DNA of 56,250 nucleotides, from NCBI GenBank assembly GCA_902769185.1, contig CACXNV010000005.1:1-56250 (forward strand), given 5' to 3'. The notes under the pieces were generated by a model. That model saw only the letters and a program-made list of their open reading frames with translations, did no database searches and was not told where the DNA came from. Both the position numbers and the translations under genes were made by a program. Shown here one piece after another: positions 8,507 to 16,116 of the stretch (within the stretch, counting starts at the first letter, position 1; every line of letters starts with the position of its first letter). The stretch is from an uncultured Erysipelotrichaceae bacterium (GTDB lineage Bacteria > Bacillota_I > Bacilli_A > RFN20 > CAG-826).

Positions 8507-9709
8507 ATGTATTTAACTCATTTACACATTAAGAATCATCCAATACTTAAAGATTTAGAAATTGACTTAGTTAATCCTAAAACTGGAATGCCATATGCAG
8601 TGGTAGCTTTTGTTGGCGAAAATGGATGTGGCAAAACAACTATATTAAATGAGATTTTTAACTATGAGAAATCAGAATTTATCTTAGATAAACAAACTCC
8701 ATATACAATAGTTTCGAAGCCATTTGATGCTCTTTATCTTAGACAAGGCAGCCTTCATAGAAACGCTATGAAAGAAGTTAGAAAACTTATTGACGGTCAA
8801 GAGATGTATCCAACCAATAGTGCAACCTATACTGGTGGTGCAAATCCGTTTGGATTAAGAAGTAATAACGCAGTTAATCGAATTAGCGAAGGCTTAAAAC
8901 TTTTAGAAAAACTTGGCGATGACGAAATAACAAAAATCTTCAAAGAAAATCACATTGATGAAGTTTGGTGCAGTAATGAAGTTACAAAAAAGATTGATGG
9001 CAAGGAACACGGCTACAGCATTACCAATTATTCATCTGGTCAACAAGAAATTTTATTAAAAATAAAAGATATTCGAAAAATGGCGTCCGGCACTGATTGT
9101 GTGCTCTTAGATGAACCAGAGACATCTCTTCATCCTAGATGGCAAAAAGAAATAGTGAATCTTATTGAGCTGATGCTAACCGATGTTGACGGAAATGTCC
9201 CACAAATCTTCTTGGCTACACACTCTGAAAAGGTGCTCGAGTCATTAATTGCAAGAGACGATGTACTGATTATTAGATTGTCAAAACAAGATGGCAAAAT
9301 CAAAACTGAGACAATTGATGAAATGGATTTACGTTTGCCAACTCCAACATTCGCAGAATTAGATTATGTAGTGTTTCATATTCCATCTCTTGATTATCAC
9401 GATGAATTATTTAATTATTTTCAGTTTTTGATTGGCAAAAATAGTACTATCGCTGTAGATGAAAAGATTCAATTCTATGGAACAAAATTATATAAAGATG
9501 AAATGAAGAGTTTTGAAAAAACACGGGTCTATATCGTTCATAATAAATTAAATACAACAAACACAATACCAACATATATTAGAGATTTTTTTCATCACCC
9601 AAATGAAATAACCCCTCCGACGGATGATGAATTGGTCAAATCTATCATATTTTTAAGAAGATTAATAAAGTATCTAGTCGCTAGAGGCTTTGATAGAAAA
9701 GAGAAATAA
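8507..9709 (+). CDS. SMC/ABC-type AAA ATPase (AAA_21-like)
   Basis: 400 residues with a full ABC/SMC ATPase core: Walker A GENGCGKTT near residue 39, signature YSSGQQE near 180, Walker B VLLDEPETSLHPRWQ near 205, and H-switch LATHSEK near 240. The insert between Walker A and the signature is short (about 130 residues), too short for an SMC coiled coil. The C-terminal 130 residues carry no recognised TOPRIM or nuclease motif, unlike OLD proteins. A strong AGGAGG precedes the ATG. Pairing with a membrane protein suggests an ATP-gated sensor with a membrane effector; that is inference. Confidence 0.75.
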   Translation: MYLTHLHIKNHPILKDLEIDLVNPKTGMPYAVVAFVGENGCGKTTILNEIFNYEKSEFILDKQTPYTIVSKPFDALYLRQGSLHRNAMKEVRKLIDGQEMYPTNSATYTGGANPFGLRSNNAVNRISEGLKLLEKLGDDEITKIFKENHIDEVWCSNEVTKKIDGKEHGYSITNYSSGQQEILLKIKDIRKMASGTDCVLLDEPETSLHPRWQKEIVNLIELMLTDVDGNVPQIFLATHSEKVLESLIARDDVLIIRLSKQDGKIKTETIDEMDLRLPTPTFAELDYVVFHIPSLDYHDELFNYFQFLIGKNSTIAVDEKIQFYGTKLYKDEMKSFEKTRVYIVHNKLNTTNTIPTYIRDFFHHPNEITPPTDDELVKSIIFLRRLIKYLVARGFDRKEK

Positions 9710-9779
9710 GTGATATAATATTTGAGCCAGTAGGTGCGTCCTTTGTTTAGAAATAAACGAGTGGAGGAGGTACTGCTAT

Positions 9780-10001
9780 ATGAGCTTCAATACTGGCACA
9801 TGCTCTTCCACTAATGTTATGGAAGAAATCCGAGAACTTATTAAAGATAATAGGTTATCCGTTTCTAAGCTCGCTCAAGAAATTGGCATAAGCCGTAAGG
9901 CGTTTAGTCGTATTATTAACGAGCACAACAAATTTGTAGATATGGATATCCTTGTCTACTTATGCAAGAAACTCGGAATTAAGGCAATTGTTATCGATTA
10001 A
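9780..10001 (+). CDS. XRE-family HTH regulator, 73 aa
   Basis: A single-domain Cro/CI-type HTH: IRELIKDNRLSVSKLAQEIGISRKAFSRIINEHN, with recognition helix RKAFSRII. The ATG follows GGAGGAGG about 10 bp upstream. Unlike its neighbours it uses CGT/CGA arginine codons, hinting at recent arrival. A terminator follows directly. It may control the flanking small operons that share an ATTTTGGGACA word. Confidence 0.8.
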   Translation: MSFNTGTCSSTNVMEEIRELIKDNRLSVSKLAQEIGISRKAFSRIINEHNKFVDMDILVYLCKKLGIKAIVID

Positions 10002-10006
10002 CTTCG

Positions 10007-10030
10007 GTGGCGGTTGCCACTTTTTATTTT
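10007..10030 (+). terminator. Rho-independent terminator after the XRE gene
   Basis: GTGGC/GCCAC with a GGTT tetraloop followed by TTTTTATTTT, 5 bp past the XRE stop. Confidence 0.8.
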
Positions 10031-10037
10031 GTTACCA

Positions 10038-10048
10038 ATTTTGGGACA
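10038..10048 (+). promoter_or_regulatory. ATTTTGGGACA box, first copy
   Basis: The 11-mer ATTTTGGGACA occurs here and again at 13727-13737, each upstream of one of two paralogous genes (10115 and 13813). A plausible promoter (TTGTCG 10057-10062, TATATA 10079-10084, 16-bp spacing) follows. Likely an operator or activator site. Confidence 0.4.
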
Positions 10049-10114
10049 TTTTTATCTTGTCGATTATTTTCAATTTACTATATAGGAGCCATGAGGCAGA
10101 AAGCAGAAAACAAA

Positions 10115-10459
10115 ATGAAGCAAATTGAAGCAAAAGAAGTAATTAAAACATTGAATTGGATTGCTCAAGCCGATGATGATGGCCAATCAGTCCTAGAACC
10201 AAAACGCAATAGAAACGGAATTTATGAATGTTTGGTTCATCTCCCATTGATTGAAAAAACAGTAATAGGCATTGGCGACTATAAATTAGAGTCAATCGAT
10301 AATGCCACAAAGCAATCATCCAAACTGATAGATGAATATCTTGAAGAAAATCCGAATTGTGAAGTTAAAAACATGTTCGGTGACTCGAGATACGTCTTAG
10401 AAGAAGATGATAACGGATATTTATGCATTCACTTAATGCAAGAAGGAGCATATTGCTAA
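10115..10459 (+). CDS. Small acidic protein, paralogue of the gene at 13813
   Basis: 114 residues from ATG 10115 (MKQIEAKEV). The frame is open further upstream, but a terminator and promoter lie there; ATG 10091 is an alternative start. The core LPLIEKTVIGIG...SKLIDEYLEENP...DDNGYLC aligns with the first 115 residues of the protein at 13813 (LPLINKTVESIS...SILIDEYMKEHH...DEDGRYVC), so the two are paralogues. The family resembles phage- or plasmid-associated small proteins of unknown role. Its stop overlaps the next start by one base. Confidence 0.6.
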   Translation: MKQIEAKEVIKTLNWIAQADDDGQSVLEPKRNRNGIYECLVHLPLIEKTVIGIGDYKLESIDNATKQSSKLIDEYLEENPNCEVKNMFGDSRYVLEEDDNGYLCIHLMQEGAYC

Positions 10460-10635
10460 TGGAAATTTCACCAGTATTCACAATCTTAGGAATTATTAAC
10501 ACAGTCATCAGCACGATTGCTTGTCCAATTATTGCTGGCTATAAAAACAGAAGCATTGTTGGATGGATATTCGGTGGATTATTCCTTGGACTAATCGGTT
10601 TAATAATTGTTGCCTGCCTTCCACGAAAAGATTAA
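10459..10635 (+). CDS. Small two-helix membrane protein, 58 aa
   Basis: Starts at the ATG overlapping the previous stop (TAATG), with GAAGGAG upstream. Two hydrophobic helices flank a short basic turn (GYKNRS), and the end is a GLFLGLIGLIIVACLPRKD hairpin, a layout common to very small bacterial membrane proteins. Translational coupling with the upstream gene suggests a joint function. Confidence 0.6.
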   Translation: MEISPVFTILGIINTVISTIACPIIAGYKNRSIVGWIFGGLFLGLIGLIIVACLPRKD

Positions 10636-10641
10636 TCGCTA

Positions 10642-10720
10642 GAGCCGCGATGTAACATACATGCCTCCTTAAAATTTATACGGCACACCATCTTAATAGC
10701 GGCGTTAGGGTGGGTGCCAG
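10642..10720 (+). ncRNA. GC-rich structured RNA candidate
   Basis: An island far richer in G+C than its surroundings, between two operons and without an ORF. GCCGC (about 10646) can pair with GCGGC (about 10698) and GGCAC (about 10682) with GTGCC (about 10714). These stems interleave, so a pseudoknot is possible. A small ATGT/ACAT hairpin lies inside the first. No poly-T follows, so it is not a simple terminator. No Rfam class recognised. Confidence 0.35.
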
Positions 10721-10747
10721 CCAATTTACGAGATACATCATTAGATG

Positions 10748-10871
10748 TGATATAATATCGGTAGATTAATAATTGATTAAAAATGATTAGATACGATATT
10801 TGTCTCGGTACCGTATCTAGTCGGCCGATGACTGGTAATTTAATTATTAATCACCAGAAAGGGACTCTTTT
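10748..10871 (+). promoter_or_regulatory. Extended -10 promoter and structured leader of the ABC importer operon
   Basis: TGATATAAT (10748-10756) is a textbook extended -10. The roughly 110-nt leader contains an 11-bp stem (GATTAGATACG / CGTATCTAGTC) with a 16-nt loop, and a second hairpin (CTGGT / ACCAG, with inner TTAAT/ATTAA) that ends just before the AAAGGGA ribosome-binding site. This layout suits a riboswitch or protein-bound leader for a nutrient importer. I could not match it to a known cobalamin, NiCo or other class. Confidence 0.5.
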
Positions 10872-11936
10872 ATGTATAAAAAGACATTTGTGCCACTTCT
10901 AGTAGCACTAGCCTCAGTTGGAGCTTTTACAGGTTGCTCTAATTCAGGTAATCAAAACAATCAAATATCTGTAACCGATATGGTCGGTACAACCATAACA
11001 ATTAATAAAAACCCTAAAAAGGTTGCTTGCATCTCTAGGACAACATATGACTTGTTAGTAGCATATGGTCTTGGAGATAAAATCGATGGAGCGTATAAAG
11101 GCACATTAAATAATAGTTGGGTACCGCTTATCTATCCTGAAAGCAAAAATCATTACGTATATGAATATAACAATAGTGCTGAGCTCTTCTTGTCTAGAGG
11201 AGTTGATTTAGTCTTAGCTCCAGAAAAATATATGGCAGATGATTTAAATGCCCATGGAGTACCTGCTTTATGTGTTTCGTTATATGGTAATCCAACATTT
11301 GATAGTTATGTAACATTCTTGTCTCAATTAGTTACTAAGATTTGGGATGGAGATGATATCAAAACTAAAGCATCTGCGTGGGAAAATAAAGTTAACACCG
11401 CCATTAATGATGTTAAAACCGAATTAGCAAAACATGAACTATCAAAAAAGAAAGTATTTTATGTTCGTGGCGACAAAGATAGAGGTGTTTGTTATACCGA
11501 CACCAAGGGATCTTTTACAGAATATGCATATCGAACTTTAGGATTTGATTTTGTCGGATCTACTTTATCAACCACTCAACCTTCTAAAGAAGAGATAGTA
11601 GCACAAAATCCTGATATCTTTGTGTGTGGTGGACAATACCAAAACAAAAATATCAATATCTTAAAAACAGAAGAACCATATATCAATCTAGACGCAGTTA
11701 AGAATAACAAAGTCTATAACATTCCTATTGGATTTACCGCTTTTGAGCAATTATCAGTTATGACTCCAATATTCTTCTATGATCAAGCTAATAAGATCTA
11801 CCCTAAATACTTTGATTATGATATTTCATCGATGGTAAAGTCATCTATCAAAGAATACTTTGGAACCGATGTCACTAATGATCAAGTATCTTATATGTTA
11901 AATGGACTAAATCCAGAAGGTGGTTCATTATACTAA
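10872..11936 (+). CDS. ABC importer substrate-binding lipoprotein (iron-complex/B12 type)
   Basis: 354 residues with a lipoprotein signal (lipobox FTGC, Cys22). The body has the periplasmic-binding-protein type II hallmarks of the BtuF/FhuD family: VTDMVGTTITINKNPKKVACISRTTYDLLVAYGLGDKI, and VDLVLAPE for the hinge region. It would capture a siderophore, heme or cobamide outside the membrane and deliver it to the permease. The stop overlaps the permease start (TAATG). Ligand cannot be told from sequence. Confidence 0.85.
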   Translation: MYKKTFVPLLVALASVGAFTGCSNSGNQNNQISVTDMVGTTITINKNPKKVACISRTTYDLLVAYGLGDKIDGAYKGTLNNSWVPLIYPESKNHYVYEYNNSAELFLSRGVDLVLAPEKYMADDLNAHGVPALCVSLYGNPTFDSYVTFLSQLVTKIWDGDDIKTKASAWENKVNTAINDVKTELAKHELSKKKVFYVRGDKDRGVCYTDTKGSFTEYAYRTLGFDFVGSTLSTTQPSKEEIVAQNPDIFVCGGQYQNKNINILKTEEPYINLDAVKNNKVYNIPIGFTAFEQLSVMTPIFFYDQANKIYPKYFDYDISSMVKSSIKEYFGTDVTNDQVSYMLNGLNPEGGSLY

Positions 11937-12961
11937 TGAACGATAAAAAAATTAAAAAACGCACGATTATATTTCTTACTGCTTCAATAGTTGCGCTTCT
12001 AATCTTCTTTATTCTTGGATTAATGTTAGGAAGATTTAACATCGCTATTGATGATTTCTTTAAAGCTATCTTCACTAGTGATGCTTCATTAGATACCCAA
12101 AGAAGCATCATCGTTAATCTAAGATTACCTAGAACAATAATGGCAGCATTCGTTGGAATGGGTCTATCACTTTCAGGACTACTATATCAAGAAACATTTA
12201 GAAATAAATTAGTATCTCCTGATTTATTAGGTGTAAGTACTGGTGCATCTGTTGGTGCTGCAATCGCTATTGTTCTTGGTTTATCTTCAGCGTTTATTAG
12301 TATCTTTGCATTCCTAATGGGATTATTGACTGTATTTGTCACAGTGATGATATCAAAACTATTTAGAAATGGTTCGTCCACAATACTTCTATTATCAGGA
12401 ATTATTGTTGGTGGATTTATGTCAGCAATATTGTCGCTCATCAAATATATGTCTGGTGATATCACTACATTAGCAAGCATTACTTATTGGTTAATGGGAT
12501 CGTTTGAAAGTGCAAATATGAGTCGAGACTATATTCTTATGGGAGTAGTAGTTGTCTGTATCGTTGTTCTACTTCTTATCACACACCCAATTAATCTAGT
12601 TAATCAAGGCAAAGCTGAAGCACAAACTAAAGGCATTAATTATAACTTCTATCGTGGTTTGATTATTGTTTTATCAACAGTGTTAACTGCGATATCAGTA
12701 TGCTTCTGTGGAACAGTTTCTTGGATTGGATTAGTCATTCCGCACATTGTTAGACTAATAGCAGGAAGAGATGCAAAAAGGACTATTCCTTTATGTATCA
12801 CTTTTGGAGCAACATTCATGATAGTAGTAGATATTTTATCTAGAACTTTTACAGATTCAGAGATTCCTTTAAGTGCAGTTACTGGTCTTTTAGGCACTGT
12901 AATATTTGTCATCATTCTAATTATTAAAAGGAGGAAGTTAAATGAACATAAAGACATCTAA
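11936..12961 (+). CDS. FecCD-type ABC importer permease
   Basis: 341 residues with about ten transmembrane helices and FecCD motifs (LRLPRTIMAAFVGMGLSLSGLLYQ, LLGVSTGASVGAA, VSWIGLVIPHIVRLIAGRD). The last is the cytoplasmic coupling region that contacts the ATPase. Translationally coupled to the binding protein upstream and overlapping the ATPase gene by 20 bp. One permease gene implies a homodimeric channel. Confidence 0.92.
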   Translation: MNDKKIKKRTIIFLTASIVALLIFFILGLMLGRFNIAIDDFFKAIFTSDASLDTQRSIIVNLRLPRTIMAAFVGMGLSLSGLLYQETFRNKLVSPDLLGVSTGASVGAAIAIVLGLSSAFISIFAFLMGLLTVFVTVMISKLFRNGSSTILLLSGIIVGGFMSAILSLIKYMSGDITTLASITYWLMGSFESANMSRDYILMGVVVVCIVVLLLITHPINLVNQGKAEAQTKGINYNFYRGLIIVLSTVLTAISVCFCGTVSWIGLVIPHIVRLIAGRDAKRTIPLCITFGATFMIVVDILSRTFTDSEIPLSAVTGLLGTVIFVIILIIKRRKLNEHKDI

Positions 12962-13712
12962 TTTATCCTTTAAATATGATAAAAAAGCAGCAAAACCCGT
13001 CTTAAATCATTTAAATTTAGATATTAAAGAAGGAACTGTTAATGTTTTGCTTGGTTTAAATGGATGTGGGAAAACTACATTAATTAAACTATTAGCGGGA
13101 TTAGAAAAACCTACCGAAGGATCTGTTATCTATGGGGATAAAAATCTTAAAGATATAAAGATTAGAGACAGAGCTAAAATATTCGCTTATGTTCCTCAAC
13201 AGGCTAATGTCACAAATGATATTCCAGTCAGACAATATTTATCTTATGGAACAACTAATACGCTCGCTTTTTATGAACATCCTGGAAAAGAAGAAATGGA
13301 GAAAGTCGAAGCTACTGCTAATAGACTTGGTATCTCTCATTTATTAGAAAAGAATTTAGGTGAAATTAGTGGTGGTGAACTTCAAATAGTGTTAATTGCC
13401 TGTGCCTTAATTCAAAATACTGAAATCCTTTTATTGGATGAGCCAACATCTGCGTTAGATATGAAAAACCAAAATCTTGTTTTATCAATTCTTAAAAGTG
13501 TGGCTAAAGAAGGTAAAACAATTATTTTGTCATCGCATAATCCTAACCACGCACTATTCTTAGACTCTAATGTTATTCTAATCAATAATGGTGTTGTTTG
13601 TGATGAAGGAAAAGCGAAAGAACTCATAAAAGTAAATAAGCTTATTCCAATCTATGGAGAACATGTATGTGTTTCTAAAGATTTGGGATACGAAGAAATA
13701 TCATTTAAATAA
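12942..13712 (+). CDS. ABC importer ATPase (FecE/BtuD type)
   Basis: 256 residues, normal for the family. Walker A GLNGCGKTT near residue 39, Q-loop YVPQQ near 85, signature ISGGELQ near 143, Walker B LLLDEPTSALD near 165 and H-loop LSSHNPNHA near 195. It powers the importer with the two genes upstream. The signature has GGE in place of the usual GGQ/GGE(R) variants and is still functional-looking. Confidence 0.93.
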   Translation: MNIKTSNLSFKYDKKAAKPVLNHLNLDIKEGTVNVLLGLNGCGKTTLIKLLAGLEKPTEGSVIYGDKNLKDIKIRDRAKIFAYVPQQANVTNDIPVRQYLSYGTTNTLAFYEHPGKEEMEKVEATANRLGISHLLEKNLGEISGGELQIVLIACALIQNTEILLLDEPTSALDMKNQNLVLSILKSVAKEGKTIILSSHNPNHALFLDSNVILINNGVVCDEGKAKELIKVNKLIPIYGEHVCVSKDLGYEEISFK

Positions 13713-13726
13713 AATAGCTGTTACTT

Positions 13727-13737
13727 ATTTTGGGACA
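13727..13737 (+). promoter_or_regulatory. ATTTTGGGACA box, second copy
   Basis: Identical 11-mer to 10038-10048, here upstream of the paralogous gene at 13813. A -10-like region follows around 13760-13772 but no strong promoter hexamers are visible. Confidence 0.4.
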
Positions 13738-13812
13738 AAAACGTTTTACTAATTGTTTTAGTTATACATTATTGATGTCGATAAGAGATCGACAGAAAGA
13801 AGGATAGCTAAG

Positions 13813-14460
13813 ATGAAAAAAATAGCAATTAGAAAAAACGCCAATAACATGATGTGGGTGGAGTACTGGATCAACAAGGCCCATCCATCAAATGCAGATC
13901 AAGAAATCTACGCTGAAAAATATGATGAATCTAGATGGATTTGTAAAATTGACCTCCCTCTAATCAATAAAACGGTAGAATCAATATCGACTAAAGAAAT
14001 TGATGCGATGCTAAATGCCTCAAAAAAAGCATCAATCCTCATCGATGAATATATGAAAGAACATCATGAGTTAGTAATCATCAATAGATTCAAAGGTAAA
14101 CGCTGGGAAATCTGTGGTGATGAAGATGGCAGATACGTCTGTTCAGGTATGAGCAATGCTTGGAGACAAGAACAGGCTAAGCAAATCCAAAAGATGGATG
14201 AAGAAGCAATAGAAGCTGTTAAAAAATCAATTAAGAAGATATCTAAAATTAGAGGCAGTGATAATAACTTATTCATCCAAGTCTTAGATCATTCACTCTT
14301 CGATAACGATGCATCAATAGATGACATCATAGAAGAAGCAAGTGAAAAAATTCAAAAAGAATACCATATTGTCAGTCTAATGGTTACTTACGATAAAGAA
14401 AGCAGAAGTGTAATCGCAGTCGGTTACACTCTTGCTTCTATAGAAGGAGGTTTAAATTAA
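13813..14460 (+). CDS. Unknown protein, longer paralogue of the gene at 10115
   Basis: 215 residues. The N-terminal half matches the protein at 10115. The C-terminal half (about 140-215: DDIIEEASEKIQKEYHIVSLMVTYDKESRSVIAVGYTLASIEGG) is a compact alpha/beta stretch missing from the paralogue. AAGGATAG precedes the ATG. It ends 1 bp before the exonuclease gene, so the two are co-translated. Not recognised; association with a nuclease suggests nucleic-acid business. Confidence 0.6.
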   Translation: MKKIAIRKNANNMMWVEYWINKAHPSNADQEIYAEKYDESRWICKIDLPLINKTVESISTKEIDAMLNASKKASILIDEYMKEHHELVIINRFKGKRWEICGDEDGRYVCSGMSNAWRQEQAKQIQKMDEEAIEAVKKSIKKISKIRGSDNNLFIQVLDHSLFDNDASIDDIIEEASEKIQKEYHIVSLMVTYDKESRSVIAVGYTLASIEGGLN

Positions 14461-14461
14461 T

Positions 14462-15418
14462 ATGAAATACCTATTCTTCGATATTGAATGCTCCAACTGC
14501 TTTAATGGAGTTGGGAAGATGTGTGAATTCGGCTATGTACTAACCGATGAAAAATTTAATGTCATAAGTTCTGATGATATACCTATGTCTCCTGGAAAAG
14601 ATAGAGAATCAAGATTCTACTTAAAAGGTCGTAAGCATGAAAAAGATTTAGAATTAGCGTATGACTATGAGTTCTACTATAGCCAACCAGAATTCAACTT
14701 CTTCTATAATCGAATTAGAAAACTTGTAGAAGATCCTAGTACTATTTGCTTTGCTTACTCAATGGATAATGACATTCCTCATTTATATCACGCCTGTAAA
14801 AGATATAAAAAAGAACCATTTAATTATGAATGTTATGATGTTCAAAAACTTGTAGCTGCTTATCTAGAAAAGAAAGGACAAATGTCATTACATAATGCAT
14901 GTAAAGAAATAGTGGGACCTCACTCAATTATTAAATTACATGAACACCTATCTAGAGATGACGCAATGATGGAAAAATTAATTTTTGAAGCGATATGTGA
15001 ATTAACTCAAATAGATTCAATAACCTTATTAGAGCAATCACAATTTGCTAGAACAAACTCTATTGAATATATGGATAAAATTATTAATAGAGAAAAAAGA
15101 AAAAGAATTAAAACTGCAGGACATGAGTTATATAACTCTTTAGCAGTTAAAGATGATGAACTAGACAAAGAAGAAAATATCGGTAGAAGATACAATATAA
15201 GCGCCGAACTAAAAAAAGATTTAGAAGCCTTAAAAACAATTATTAGTATTATTCAAAATAGAAATGGTATTCTATGTAACAAAATTAGCAAAAGTGACTA
15301 CTTTATTGTCTATGATGATAAAAATAGAGAAGAAATCTTAAAAGGCTTCAAACATCCATTTGAAGGAAAGCTAATTACATATCAAGAATTATTGAATTCA
15401 GAAACTAAAAATAATTAG
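14462..15418 (+). CDS. DEDDh-type 3'-5' exonuclease (DNA polymerase III epsilon-like)
   Basis: 318 residues. The first 180 form an RNase H-fold exonuclease: motif I FFDIECSN (DxE), motif II YSMDNDIPHL with Asp, motif III HLSRDDAMM (H-x4-D). These supply the four acidic ligands and the general base for two-metal hydrolysis of 3' ends. The remaining 140 residues are Lys/Glu-rich and not recognised. It is coupled to the gene at 13813. Chromosomal epsilon subunits are shorter and sit elsewhere, so this is probably an accessory exonuclease. Confidence 0.75.
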   Translation: MKYLFFDIECSNCFNGVGKMCEFGYVLTDEKFNVISSDDIPMSPGKDRESRFYLKGRKHEKDLELAYDYEFYYSQPEFNFFYNRIRKLVEDPSTICFAYSMDNDIPHLYHACKRYKKEPFNYECYDVQKLVAAYLEKKGQMSLHNACKEIVGPHSIIKLHEHLSRDDAMMEKLIFEAICELTQIDSITLLEQSQFARTNSIEYMDKIINREKRKRIKTAGHELYNSLAVKDDELDKEENIGRRYNISAELKKDLEALKTIISIIQNRNGILCNKISKSDYFIVYDDKNREEILKGFKHPFEGKLITYQELLNSETKNN

Positions 15419-15444
15419 TTTTGTAAAATATCAGATGTTATAAT
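15415..15444 (+). promoter_or_regulatory. Promoter of the small RNA
   Basis: TTAGTT (15415-15420), 18-bp spacer, consensus TATAAT (15439-15444). The predicted start (about 15451) is the first base of the conserved hairpin element. Confidence 0.5.
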
Positions 15445-15450
15445 AACCAT

Positions 15451-15541
15451 CGAAGCTTCCTTAACTGGATTCCTCCAAGTATCTTTGTTAGAAGCTTCAC
15501 GCTCCTAAAGACTGATGACCGTGTATCACATCAGTCTTTTT
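15451..15541 (+). ncRNA. Candidate small RNA with a UCCUCC loop
   Basis: About 90 nt from promoter to terminator with no ORF. A 5' hairpin (GAAGCTT 15452-15458 with AAGCTTC 15492-15498, plus TAAC/GTTA inside) displays the loop GGATTCCTCCAAGTATCT. UCCUCC is an anti-Shine-Dalgarno motif, as in many Gram-positive regulatory RNAs that block ribosome binding. The 3' end is a strong terminator. The loop is conserved in the copy at 7572. Function inferred. Confidence 0.55.
15507..15541 (+). terminator. Rho-independent terminator
   Basis: A perfect 11-bp stem AAAGACTGATG / CATCAGTCTTT (15507-15517 with 15529-15539) ending in TTTTT. Confidence 0.85.
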
Positions 15542-15637
15542 GTTATATTTTATTGTTTTGTGCAATATCGTGAGCTGGTCTTTCTTTATAAAAGAATAGT
15601 GAGAATATATAATGTAAACAAATAAGAAGGTGACAAT

Positions 15638-15802
15638 ATGATTACTGAATATAAAGTTGAAACATCTAGCGTTGGGGATGCTGAAAGAATAATGAATGAT
15701 ATGGCAAGATATGGATGGAAAGTTGTCGCTGTTACACCTAATATCTTTAAAGGACATGGAATAATTATTACTTTTGAAAGAAATAGGGAAAGTAAATTAT
15801 GA
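15638..15802 (+). CDS. DUF4177-like small protein, 54 aa
   Basis: A 54-residue frame with AGAAGGTGAC before the ATG and a TGA stop. The sequence (ITEYKVETS...AERIMNDMARYGWKVVAVTPN) has the form of DUF4177: beta strand, helix ending in GW(K/E)V, second strand, third strand with ITFERN. These domains are small and often accompany membrane proteins. The stop overlaps the start of the gene fragment at 15799. Confidence 0.55.
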   Translation: MITEYKVETSSVGDAERIMNDMARYGWKVVAVTPNIFKGHGIIITFERNRESKL

Positions 15803-15894
15803 AAGTCTTTTTAAGGTTTGCTGCTGTTATTGAATTTGATTATTCTAAGAGTTACACTGCAGTGAATATAAAAGAGGATATCGATAATAACTAA
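15799..15894 (+). pseudogene. Truncated copy of the start of the gene at 16117
   Basis: A 31-codon frame beginning MKVFLRFAAVIEF, nearly the same as MKGFLRFAGVIEF at 16117; about 38 of the first 41 bases match. After that the copy diverges and stops. It looks like a relic of a tandem duplication or a failed gene start. Confidence 0.5.
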
Positions 15895-15912
15895 TAATAG
15901 CGAAGAATATAT

Positions 15913-16113
15913 ATGGCTGCTCAAAGTGGATTAGTAGAATTAGCAAGAATATTCATTGCCTTTATCATTATTAAATGGATGATTAAATTAGCAATATTCT
16001 TTGTTTTATTTGTTTTTGCCTTAATTGCAACGCCTATTTGTTTAATTGCAAAAAGCACATTTAATCCATGGAGTATAGTGCTATTTCCATTTATCGGAAG
16101 GTCGAGGTATTAA
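15913..16113 (+). CDS. Small membrane protein, 66 aa
   Basis: One long hydrophobic stretch (about residues 10-50, probably two helices split by KWMIK) in a 66-residue frame ending 3 bp before the next gene. The ribosome-binding site is weak. Co-transcription with the membrane protein at 16117 is likely. No family recognised. Confidence 0.5.
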   Translation: MAAQSGLVELARIFIAFIIIKWMIKLAIFFVLFVFALIATPICLIAKSTFNPWSIVLFPFIGRSRY

Positions 16114-16116
16114 TTT

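Noticed and set aside
10007-10114. Upstream extension of the gene at 10115
   Set aside because: This stretch holds the XRE terminator and a promoter, and the paralogue at 13813 begins close to MKQI.
7572-15498. The two 40-nt UCCUCC elements as att sites of a 7.9-kb integrated element
   Set aside because: No integrase or excisionase lies between; each copy has hairpin arms and a terminator, so an RNA/terminator role explains them better.
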